The notes beneath the pieces are model-generated. The model saw only the letters and a list, made by a program, of their open reading frames with translations. It had not been told where the DNA came from and searched no databases. A DNA stretch of 64,000 bases from Marisa cornuarietis (taxonomy: Eukaryota; Mollusca; Gastropoda; Architaenioglossa; Ampullariidae): the NCBI GenBank assembly GCA_004794655.1, contig SMMW01000577.1:682001-746000 (forward strand), written 5' to 3'. This document shows, piece after piece, positions 47,701 to 57,604 of this stretch. The position numbers and the translations under genes were made by a program. Each line of letters opens with the position of its first letter. Positions within the stretch are counted from its first letter, which is position 1.

Positions 47701-48688
47701 TCAAAGAGTATAGAACACAGAGAACAGGGATGGGGGATTGTCAAAAAGATGGTAAGAGAAATCAGTCTTGTATATATATATATATTTAGTTATTTCAGAT
47801 CGTCAGTGAAAAGTATTAGGAAAAAGATCTTTGAAACTCCATGCTAAATATTATATTAGTATGTATCTATATCTTTTGGTTCTTTTTGTGCCTATAATGA
47901 CCCTGGATTTTGTCTTTGGTGATATATATATTTTTGTAACAGTGCCATCTCAGTGGATATATATATATATATGTTTACAGTGCCATCTCAGTAGAGTTGT
48001 ACTACATCTTTGCCACTCTGTGGGGGCGGGAGCAGTACACACTCTTTGGCATCCTCTTCATTGTTTATGGCATCTTGCTCAGTGTCACAGCTTGCATTTC
48101 TGTGGCCTTGACCTACTTTCAGCTGTCTGCAGAAGACTACCGCTGGTGGTGGCGCTCAATCTTCAGTGCAGGGTATGTAATCTGTCTGCCTTGTTTTGTG
48201 TACAGAGGGGTTGAGAATGGGGGCGAGTGAGAGGGTGTAAGGGCAAGGGTTGACAAGAGTACTTCAGTTAAGATTCTACTCTTGTTATGCATCTCCCAGA
48301 CGGCTACTCTTGCAGTACAGTTTCTTAAAAAGCTTTTTGAGGAATTCATCTTTATGTAATTACACTTGTTTGCATGTGAACTTACGCATGCATGCACACA
48401 CTCACACACTATGTGGTCACACTTTTTATACTGAAACAATTTTGTGTAAAAAAAACTAATTTTTTCTCTGTTCTTTTTTCTTGCAGTTCTACTGGATTGT
48501 TTGTTTTCCTGTATGCCATGTTTTACTATTTCAAACGATCTAACATGTCTGGCATGCTGCAAACAATTGAATTCTTCGGATACACTCTTCTGACCTGCTA
48601 TGTCTTTTTTCTGATGCTGGGCACTGTCTCATTTTTTGCATCACTGAAGTTTGTTCGATACATTTATGTTAATCTTAAGATGGACTAA
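38778..48688 (+). CDS. TM9SF1: Transmembrane 9 superfamily member 1 (nonaspanin), complete, 15 coding exons
   Basis: Nonaspanins are Golgi/endosomal proteins with nine membrane helices, implicated in membrane-protein sorting and autophagy. Exons: 38778-38855, 40867-40956, 41706-41787, 42190-42294, 42802-42920, 43152-43261, 43556-43619, 44622-44693, 45068-45218, 45634-45759, 46050-46142, 46855-46965, 47328-47490, 47981-48172, 48487-48688. All junctions are GT-AG and keep frame, giving 585 aa (human TM9SF1 is about 606). A signal peptide (about residues 1-18) is followed by a lumenal domain ([29 protein letters not shown]) and nine hydrophobic segments with hallmark stretches [39 protein letters not shown] and EDYRWWWRS. 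The C-terminus ends KMD, a KxD-type Golgi-retention signal. The match is clearly closer to TM9SF1 than to TM9SF3. Exons 7, 9 and 11 have weak donors. Confidence 0.96.
39186..39992. other. TM9SF1 intron 1, plain AT-rich part
   Basis: No exon or clear repeat; TATATATATA run near 39,400. The mobile elements of this intron lie to the right. Confidence 0.5.
39993..40185. mobile_element. hAT-type MITE, 177 bp, with 8-bp target-site duplication
   Basis: The element spans 40,001-40,177. Its left end CCGCGGTTCTCAACCT and right end (inverted, CAGCGTTTCTCAACCT) are terminal inverted repeats with two mismatches in 16. The motif is like the GGTTCTCAACC ends of many hAT elements. CATTAGAG flanks both sides (39,993-40,000 and 40,178-40,185), an exact 8-bp duplication as hAT insertion gives. 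Inside is a 16-bp GC palindrome (40,017-40,032). It has no coding capacity. It sits in TM9SF1 intron 1, 40 bp from a SINE. Confidence 0.9.
40214..40471 (+). mobile_element. Full-length tRNA-derived SINE with 12-bp target-site duplication
   Basis: The element (40,226-40,459, 234 bp) has an A box-like TAGTGTAGTGGTTAA and a B box-like GGGTTCAGATCTC, then the body CTCTCAGTATGTGACACC..TTCGCAGGGCTGA, a G-run, and a 3' tail ending AACTAAATAAACAACAAC. TTATAAATACTA flanks it exactly at 40,214-40,225 and 40,460-40,471. It lies in the sense orientation of TM9SF1 intron 1. Confidence 0.93.
43925..44004 (+). mobile_element. 5'-truncated SINE, 3' tail only, with 14-bp duplication
   Basis: A 52-bp insert (43,939-43,990) reads GATATGGCCTTAGTTGCTGG then CACAGCGTTAAACAC. 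This is the same 3' module as the end of the SINE at 55,207-55,400. It is flanked by exact copies of TATTTTTCTCCTCT (43,925-43,938 and 43,991-44,004). The truncation point and duplication fit abortive target-primed reverse transcription. It lies in TM9SF1 intron 7. Confidence 0.88.
47920..47992 (+). repeat. Tandem duplication of the exon 14 acceptor region of TM9SF1
   Basis: ACAGTGCCATCTCAGT occurs at 47,939-47,954 and again, 38 bp later, at 47,977-47,992. Each copy is preceded by a TA run. The second copy holds the acceptor that keeps frame (exon starts 47,981). Use of the first AG (47,942) would add 38 nt, shift the frame and hit a TAG almost at once. Confidence 0.85.
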
Positions 48689-50040
48689 GAAGATGGTGTC
48701 ATTTTTGGGTGCAAGGTATGAAGAGCATCTCTCATGTGGGTTTGTGGTTTGTCTTCGTCCATCTTAGGATATCTGTCAAGCTGGTCTCATCATGTAGATC
48801 TTTTGTATTTTTAAACACAAGACAGTCTGAGATAGTGTAGACAAGAACCATGCTGTGCTTTGTGTCTAGTTTTGTGGAGCTGGGGAAGAGTAGTGATGTA
48901 AGGTCTGAGGTTACCAGAGTGAGAAACAGAAGGAAGAGAGAGATTAATGAACAATTGTGATCATTATCTGTGCATCCAGCTAACCACACCATGGGAAATT
49001 AAACATCTGCTTGTGATTCCACAACAGTACCACCAGGGATGCATCCCCCAAAAATATTTTTTAAGGGAGTTTTTAAGATGCAGTTCTTAGTAACAGTGTT
49101 TTTGTTTGCACATAAGTTCAGTCCCTTCAGAAAAAAATTTCTCCTCCTTTTGACTTGATTTTGACCATGGCAGATGGGTTTTCAGTGACACATTATGGTG
49201 CAGCATATCATCCTTATTTTTCCTGACTTTGCTTGGGTGGGGCTGTAAATACAATCGATTACAGAGAACCAGCCATGTTCTTACAGTCCAGAGGCAAGTA
49301 TACTGTTTGTGATCATTTTTTTTTGTTTTTTGTTTTAAATCTCCTTCAGCTTTGCTGACTCTTAATAGGAGAGCATAGTATGCCAGTGCAATTTTCAACA
49401 ACAGTATATAAAATATGTTAGCTAAACAGCATAACTAAACCATTAACTGGCATTTTATAAAGGATGTTTTTAGATTTCAAAAATAAAATTATATTAATCC
49501 TGGCAAGTGAGTAGATTTTTTAAGTCTCTTCTCATAAGGAAAAATATATATCTGTAATTTATTGGAATAAACAGAGGTTATGCATTTTTGTTTGAACTTT
49601 TTTAGCAAGAGGGTGAATCGCTTGTTACTATGGCTGTAGAGAGGATGACAGTACCCTGTAGAACGCACAAAGCATTGCATTTCTGTTCAATGTGTGCAAG
49701 GGTTTGACCTGGTGATGTTCAGATTTAGCAATTCGTGTGTTACTATTTCAAAAAAAGATTTGTTTGGCATGTGCATGTGCTTGAATGGTGTTTGAAAATG
49801 TTGGGAGATTATTTCATTAATTTTTTATGTCTGTACACAAGATTTGTGTAGAGACAATGGGAAGTCTGCCTGTGGATTAAAGGACCTGAGAACCTGTTAA
49901 TTATTTTAGATTGTAAACACAGTTTTTGTGGAGAAGCTTGTGATCTGATGGTGATGTTCAGAATGGACCTCCATATGATAGTGATTGCTACCTTTTCTTC
50001 GTTTGCCCCTCCCCTGAAATAAAACTTCTAGAATGGGAGG
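48689..50040 (+). other. Probable 3' UTR of TM9SF1
   Basis: Sequence following the TAA, without further open exon. AATAAA at 50,018-50,023, followed by a GT-rich stretch (GTTAGTTTGTTGC), is the best poly(A) signal. An earlier AATAAA near 49,481 and a later one near 50,508 are alternatives. Confidence 0.5.
50018..50023 (+). terminator. Candidate poly(A) signal of TM9SF1
   Basis: AATAAA about 1.33 kb after the stop codon with a downstream U/GU-rich element. Chosen over neighbours because of that downstream element; the position of cleavage is inferred. Confidence 0.45.
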
Positions 50041-51385
50041 ACATCCGTTAGTTTGTTGCAGCTTCAAGCATCAGTGTTAGTACGTTAGAGGTTTACCACA
50101 GGATGAAGAATGAGAGTGTTTGGGAGCCATGTGTTCTGTGTCCTGCTTAGCAACAGCTCTTGTTATTAGTCCCCATTTTTCTAGGTTTGCATTTCAGTCT
50201 TTCCTTGCTGTTGCTTCTCTGGCATGGGCACTTCCACCATTATTACTCACCAGGCCAAAGAAAATGGTAGAAAGTTGACATTCTTGTCATGTGATTGATA
50301 TTTACAACCAGCAGCAATTGCTGTGACTGGTGTATTCATATTTTTGTCTTTGTTTTGTAGATGTTAACTCTCTTGGTTTGAAAGGCCACGATCGTGGCTT
50401 TGCCAGGTAGCAAGGCGATTTTCATTACTTTTTATTGCAAAGTTCAACTTTTCTCTTTTCCAAAAATGTATAGGTTTCTTGGTCTAATGTTTATCTCAGA
50501 GCAGCAATAATAAAAAACAAACTTCACCCACTGTCGTCTTCACAGTCTTCAGTTATAAGCCAGTTATTGTAATGTTATATTTTTATGTTGAACCAAGAGG
50601 GTTAACATTGTCCACAAAGTCCAGTGGAAGGAATAGTGTCTTCGTGAACAATGGTTATAGAGGGCCATATTTATTGTTCAAAATGCTTATAAAAATATAT
50701 TAGTTTCCTTATGGCACAATTAAATAATAGGAATCTTTCTTCTCACTGCTGACTACGTCACAGGAAAATACATTTGAGTGGGCTGTTTGTTGTGAAGTGG
50801 GTCATGATTTTGCTTGCTGCATTTTCTATAATGGCATGAAAGGTTAAACAAATGCAAAGATTGGTGTATACCACACAGCCAATGTGGATTTAACTTACCT
50901 TTGTAAAGTACATTGTGGAAACTTGAAAGTATCAAATGATTTGAATATATATCACCTTTTGAAAAATCATTATTCAAAATGAAACCGTTTATCTTAAAAG
51001 TAGGCTTCTTCATCGCTGTAAACCTTCTGCTGAAGATTTCCTGTTAATTGAATGTTGTAACAGTGCTTTATGGAAGAAGTATTTCATTAACTTTCAGTTT
51101 CATCACAGATCCAATTTTTTTTTCATCTCAAAGAAATTGAGAGAGTTGCAACTTAGGCACTGTATATATCTTGATAAATTGTCTTAGAAGAAGTTGCTAA
51201 GATATATTTTAAGTTTGGTGGTGATCGGTTTTAATTCCTGCCTTGACTTTACTATCACATTTTGACACAGTTGATGTATTTTTTTTTTAGTTAACTAAAA
51301 TAACAGTTCATATTTACATTTGATAAATCTTATTCCTTAAACATTTACAGTGTAATGTATAAATATGTGCACCACCTTTGGCAAT

Positions 51386-51470
51386 CATAATAATAATAAT
51401 AAGTGCATTTGGATAGCACATTTCTGTCCACATTTAAGGCATGCTCAGTTCACTTTCCAGAAGTACTGTT
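51386..51470 (+). repeat. Probable dispersed repeat relic with AATAATAATAAT lead
   Basis: An (AAT)n run is followed by AAGTGCATTTGGATAGCACA, TTTCTGTCCACATTTAAGGC and ATGCTCAGTTCACTTTCC. This resembles a common invertebrate repeat module whose typical form reads ...TATAGCGC...CAAAGCGCTTTAC. Family name and borders are uncertain. Confidence 0.4.
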
Positions 51471-54400
51471 AAAAATACAAAATGTTTAATTATTGCTAAG
51501 ACTGTGGATGATGGTGGCAAAGAAGAGACGAGCATGGTTGATGTAAGAAAATGTAGATCCTTAGTCTTGACATTTTGACCAGTTAACATGTTTAATAAAA
51601 TCCATGATAGGTCAGCAAAATCAAGATAGATCAGCAGTGCATTGTCAGCTGCTTTCTGTCACAGTTGTCAAAGAAGCTTAGCTGTTAACAGTAGGTGGGT
51701 AGGGCCAGGCAGTCCAGAAAAAGTTGAAAGTTGTAGAAATTTTTCACCATTCACCTCTTTCAAACATTAGTTTTTTATCATCATGAGTTATATTTATTCT
51801 TTTCTATTTGTGACTATTAGATCCACTGCTTACAGGATACCCCAACAAGGATACATTTATTTAACCTTGTGCCCCAAAATATTTTTTTGAAAATGCCATA
51901 TTTCCTTTAGATTTACAAGGAAATGCCATTGTGATAAATTGAGGTAGGAACCATTTATTTCCACAAACACTGAACTTAAATTATAATTTAAGTTATAATT
52001 GAGTTGTCCTCCAATTTGTACGATTTCGTAAAAAACATTTGTAATTCCTGCATATCAGCATTTCTGTCGTATAGCCAATGAATTAAAATTTGAAGATTAG
52101 TGTGCTTCCATGTTAAAATGTATTTGTTTACTGATTTGATGATTGAAGTAGCAGTTTTCCTAAAATTAGACGTGTAACACTTGATAGCTTCATGTAAGTT
52201 TGCTAAGTTTGGTTGCGAGTGCTGTAAATGTGTAATGCATCTTTCGGTTACTGAAACATGGCACAAGTACCACAAAGTACTACTTTTCTATAATGCACAA
52301 ACACTGCCACCCTTAGAAAAGGTAGTTCAGTTGTATCTTCTTTTGGATTGCCATGTAGATGTCATGTGGTTGCATCATTGCCACTTAAAAGCAGGATTTA
52401 CTTTTGATTTTAAGCCCTTTCCGTAGGTGCAAGATTTATTTATAAGCACTGGCAACACATGCATTTTCCAGTTATGAACTTTCATGGGGTTGTTCTCTCT
52501 GCATTCAAGCCAGCCCATATAGATCTGCATGCAAGCTCTGAAGGGAGCATAAATAACATGTGGCAGGCCATGAGCTACAAATAATCTTTACAGGACTACA
52601 CCCTTCTGTCTCTGATCTCAGTATCAAACACATTCCTTTGTTTCCTTCATCATGTTGCTTGCTGCTGGCAACTTACACTTTAACTCAAATCTTTTTTGTT
52701 GGTTGCCCACATCATTTTAATTTAATTCATAGCCCATTGTTCCTTAGTTTCCCGCTGCTGAAATTGTCGCTTCCGTCAAAAGTGTGCTGAGTTGTTGACG
52801 TGGCATGAAACATTTCTTATACACACATTGCTGCCAAGAGCCAGCACAGGCCCCGAGGCAGACAACCTCTCTGGGCCCCTTGTAATTATAAATGTAAATT
52901 ATTTTCCCAGTATATAATAATATAAATATGCTTACAATTCGATTGTCAGTATTTACTTTTCATTCCGTAACGTAATATAGACTGCAAACATCAGAACAAG
53001 TGCACTAGGATCTACATCACTATTTGAACATGGAGTTGTTTACGTGTGAGTGGCTAGTAAATTAGGAAAACTTACCTTAAAGGATCAAACTTGTTGTACC
53101 CCACTCCATAGAAAAGATCCCCAGATTGAGGAATGTTACATCAACTTTTATTTAAAAGGAAAGGAAGAAGGAAAAAAATGCACTGACCAAGGCCGGGCCC
53201 TTCTTCACATCTGCGGCCCCGGATACAGCATCCCCCATTCTTTTCAGGCCTGTATACTCAAGCATAAAAAGTACCAAAGTTTTTTTTTGGGAGGGGGAGG
53301 TAGATTAGGTAGAGCTCTGGATCTCCTAGTACTTTCCCATGTGTTAATGACATATTTTGTGTGTTGATACTTTTATCTCAGCAATTATCCATAGATTCTA
53401 AGGCTAAATCATTCATGATGGTTTAACTTTCTGTCAAGGTCCTAAACACTCTAGATGCGATCATTGTGCATGGCAACACTAACTTGAACATTTAAACTGT
53501 AAACAACACTTTCAGCTTGTGTAAAATGCCATTATTTGAATAGAAGTGATACAGACAAATAGAAAACAAAAAGGGTTTTGCTGATATGAACGAAGAGACT
53601 ATATCTTGAGACTTCAAGGTTTTGATGTAAATGGTTATTTATGACCTGTCATTTGTAAATAGTTTTTATGTGGGCAGAAACAATAAATATATTTGTACAT
53701 AGCTGCAGAGCCATTGTCATGAATGCATGTAGTGTTTGTGAACACTTTGGGAACCAGAATTGCATGCTGGGGCAGAATTCTTTTCCAAAATTAGAACATC
53801 ATGTTTTTAGAAAAGTTTGTTTTTGCCTTTTAAAGACAAGAGGATCAAATGAAGGATTACACTCCGATGTTCATGTATAATGAAGTGTTGTACTTCAAAA
53901 AGTATGCACTTTTCTCTGATTGATTGCTGAAATTGAAAGTTAAGAGTGGGAGAACAGACTTTTTCAAAATTGTGTACAAAAGATATGAGCAGAAATGTAT
54001 CATGTTTATATGTGATCCTTGTTGTCAGCATGGTTGACGTACAAACAATGCACAATTCTGCAGATTGATGAAGTTTACAGCCCTGAATATTTCGTTCAGA
54101 GAGGACAACCAATCTGTTTTCAAAATGTGCCCAAAGTGACACAAGCAGGAACATGACCCCAGGTGCAAGTATTTAATAATAAAAATATAAGTGTTGTGCT
54201 TACACGAGTATGGGGCCACCATAGAGTTACAGCACAGCCGATCAAATTAAAACAAAATAAAAATCACAAACATAAAGAGATCACAAGAGTGCAATAAAAT
54301 CTTGCGCATAAAACAAAGCAATTAATATAGGCAACAAAGAAGCATGTAATGTGACATCTGCTACAGTTGTTCACGTTCCTTGATCTTGCATTCATTACAT

Positions 54401-54584
54401 ACCCTGTTTCCTCGACAGTGTCTTCTATTAATTTTTGCTCCCAAAGATGCACTAGGTCTTTTTTTCATGGTATGTCATATTTTACTATGAAGAATTCAGA
54501 CTGTTGAAAAAAAAAACCATTGTATACTGTACAGTAATTGTCATCATAAACCAGCACAACCAAACAAACTGTGAATCCTATCAA

Positions 54585-54765
54585 GAATTTCTTGTTCTAC
54601 CATGTACAACAATCTATGGTGTTCTGGCGGGCATGCTTCCAAACAAAAACTTTGCTAGGTCTTACTTTTGGGGGAGGCCTTATACTTAGCAATTCAGCAA
54701 AACCTCTACTAGATCATATTTTGAAGGGATGTCTTATTTTGGGGGAAACACGGTGCTGGCATGAC
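54585..54765 (+). repeat. Possible ancient repeat relic (GGGGGAAACACGG type)
   Basis: Two related phrases, GTCTTACTTTTGGGGGAGGC and TGTCTTATTTTGGGGGAAAC, lie about 75 bp apart, and the second runs into ACACGG. The combination with CCATGTACAACAATCTATG resembles a repeat widespread in animal genomes. I cannot name the family with certainty. Confidence 0.35.
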
Positions 54766-55195
54766 ACTTTTTCTGTAATGTGGTAGCATGTTACTTTTCA
54801 GTAAATCTCAGAAAAAATTTTCTATATCTGTAAAAGCTAACACCTTTTAAAATTTACATTTATTTCAAGTTGGTCAAGGAGTTAAAAATGGGGGGGGTGG
54901 GTGGGAAGGCAGCTATTCCTTTGTCACTTGATAAAGTCCTGTTCAAATGGCCATTTCTTAACAAAGTGGTGGTTAAAGTTGTTTTATTTCCGTAGTCTGA
55001 CATTTGATAAAAAATTCCATTTAATTGTAATTGTAGCCCACTCAAAAAATGACTTAAAACAAAATTTTTTTGGGTTGATGTATTTTACCTGCCTCTTTAA
55101 CATGTTCCTCATTATTTTGATTAATGAAAGTGAATCTTTAAAGGAATTTAATTTTGTACTTTTTTATTTAAAATTAATTTTTTTATGCCTGACTT

Positions 55196-55411
55196 CATTT
55201 GCTGGCGGGTGGTCCGGTAGCGCAACAGTTAGTGCCTGTCACTAATACAGTGAAGGGTGGCTGCCATGGGTTCAGCTCTCTTCTCGGGCATGCTGTTCTT
55301 TCTCTGCATGTGGCATCTGTTTACAGGTGTTTGCTGCCTTCCCTTGATATAGCCTGAGTTGCTGGCTCAGCATTAAACACCAATTCCAGCCCTCCCACCC
55401 CATTTGCTGGC
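55196..55411 (+). mobile_element. tRNA-derived SINE, full length, with 11-bp duplication
   Basis: The element (55,207-55,400, 194 bp) begins GGTGGTCCGGTAGCGCAAC with an A box-like GTAGCGCAACAGTTAG. It has a B box-like GGGTTCAGCTCTC, the body GCATGTGGCATCTGTTTACA and the 3' module GATATAGCCTGAGTTGCTGG...GCATTAAACACC. CATTTGCTGGC flanks it exactly at 55,196-55,206 and 55,401-55,411. The tail differs from the SINE at 40,226, so two subfamilies share the head and middle but not the 3' end. Confidence 0.92.
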
Positions 55412-55735
55412 TCATCAGCAGATATGCACCAAAGTAAACATTTGTCAAACAATAATAACTATGACAAAATTTCAAAAATGGCAAAAAAAGAGACTGCAAA
55501 AAGAAAAGAAAAATACCACTGCCTTGATTGACATTAAAAGCTTGGTAGCAATCTTGCTGTTGAACAGTACTCTGTATTTCAACACAGACCAAAGTCACAT
55601 GCTTTTCATTCTCATCAAGACTTTTAAAGTTCACTTTTAGAATGCAAACTAAAACAATTTTAGTTATCTGAATATTCAGTAGTAGAAGGATCAAGTGTCT
55701 GCATATTGACATTTTGTAGAATAAAGATGTCTGAT

Positions 55736-56031
55736 ATGAAAAGTGTTATTAATCAATATGACAGGTAAGCTAATGATCGGAGGTACAGAAGACGATCCAT
55801 TGCCTAATATCGCTGTACAATGGGCAATTGTTACATCTCATTAGAGTTACCACGCGACACATTTCTCTTACGGTTATAATATTTCAAGTTCACAAAATAG
55901 TTTTGAGTGTTGTGTCATGATTTGGGGGCATTTTTGAGGATTAAGTGTCTGGGGATTAAGTGGTTAGGGATTAAATGTCTGGGGATTAAGTGTCGGAGAT
56001 TAAATGTGTGGGGATTAAGTGTCCGGTCACC
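55736..56031 (+). mobile_element. Second, left-truncated copy of the GGATTAAGTGTC foldback element
   Basis: It is very similar to 22,975-23,266, with small indels. It includes the block ACCACGCGACACATTTCTCT and five right-end iterons, and ends at the same CCGGTCACCG. The left inverted end is missing. It lies downstream of HACD2 (opposite strand). Confidence 0.85.
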
Positions 56032-56482
56032 GTCTTATTGGTACACAATGGTTGTGAGGTTTTTAGTTTTTACTGCAGAGAATAATGTGCATACAGTCTT
56101 ATCATGTACATGGATGTGTTTCATTAAATGATTTCCTTATATTTTTAGACAGAAACTGTGAATTTAAGTAGGTTGTAATGAGCAGTTTATGTTTTTGAAT
56201 CAGCTATATTTTGTGTCATGGATGAAGAGAAGCGAAACTGGCAGTACAAAATCATCTACATTCTGATATCTGTTTAAACACTTTTCAAATTTTCTAGCTT
56301 ATGGACACTAAATAGATTTAGATTTTGCAGTTTTGCTCACTTAGTTTTAAATAATATAAATAATATTTCGGTACTGCTACACATCATTGTTTAACAGGGT
56401 AAGTCTAATGCAAATAACTCATTAAGCCCTAAGATGTTTTAACATGGTGTCTGACAGGAGCTTGACAATATCCATCATTGAA

Positions 56483-56495
56483 AATAAAGTTTATT
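56483..56495. terminator. Candidate poly(A) signal of HACD2; symmetrical AATAAAGTTTATT
   Basis: The word contains AATAAA on both strands. The minus-strand copy (56,490-56,495) lies about 1.1 kb after the HACD2 stop and is the best signal I see for it. The plus-strand copy could stop read-through from the TM9SF1 side. Confidence 0.4.
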
Positions 56496-57604
56496 GCACA
56501 AAATATAGAGAAAACAGAGTCATAAGGTTACACTAACGCATGGTACTATTAACGTTTGTTAAAAAATTTGATCTCAACTCTCAGGAATGCCTTGTCATTG
56601 TTTAAGTATGACAACATGCCGATCAATTAAAGACAAATATTTTTTTCAGCATATGGCTAGACCTCTCCAACATTTGCAACATTGTAAGTATTGTTTGTAA
56701 ATCTTCACCTTGTTTAGCGATTGCATCTAGAAGGCTGGTAGGCTACAATGAACTTTTGGCATTATGAAAATAATTGAATGAAATATACTGAAAAAAATTA
56801 TGCTGAGATCCTAGAATATATTGTATATTGTGTAGATGGTTGCTTTCCAGTTTTACCATTATTTAAATTTGAAAGTGTATACAAAAACTTACTCCAAGAA
56901 CCTTCCAAACAGGACAGAAATGATAAAATGAAGCAACATCTTTGATTTAAGTATATAAGTATGATTCAATAAGTTCAAAATGTCTGAACATTAATTTCAC
57001 TCTCTGCATATATTCAAATATACACATAACAAATTATGGATTTTTTTAAATACTTTTTTATTTCATTCCCATTTGACATTAACCTGGTCTGTATGCCTCA
57101 ATTTAAATATACTGTACAACTGGAATATGATCTGGCAGTGCGTTGCCTATTGTCTAGAATCTAATGGACTCAACCAGCTTGTTAAACAGATTTTTGTTGA
57201 AGCTCTAAAAATAGCTCTGGATACTATCAGCCCAGCACAGGTTAAGCCACAGTGTGTGTGCACAGCCTGTTTCAAGACAGATTTCTGAGCAGTCATCCCA
57301 AACATGGCAGTAAATGGGTCATTTTTCATTCAAATTGAGTATCTGCTATGAACATCAATCACACTGTATGCCAATATGTTCTACAGACCCATATTCAGAT
57401 AAGTTTTTCTCTCACAATTTCATCTCCTAAACAGATAAATACACTCTTTGACCTCTACTTGCTACATGTTGTGCTATTAACTACTTGAAACTGCAGCTTA
57501 CAGATAGATTTTTTTTCATGTAGTACCTTCGCTTCAAACACCCTTGAAAGCAGAGGAACTGCTCTTTATCCTCCCTCCTGTGACTGAATAAGATGATGAG
57601 CCTG
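56496..57604 (-). other. Probable 3' UTR of HACD2
   Basis: Follows the TAA at 57,605-57,607 in minus sense. AT-rich, without a convincing exon on either strand. Confidence 0.4.

Larger units (their letters stand above)
50041..55195. other. Intergenic sequence between convergent genes
   Basis: AT-rich, CpG-poor. No exon recognised; the longest frames have no domain. It holds two repeat relics (51,386-51,470; 54,585-54,765). It may be partly long 3' UTR. Confidence 0.45.

Noticed and set aside
38778..48688. Assignment as TM9SF3 or TM9SF2/4
   Set aside because: Stretches such as [24 protein letters not shown] and WGREQYTL, and the NLKMD end, match TM9SF1 rather than the other paralogues.
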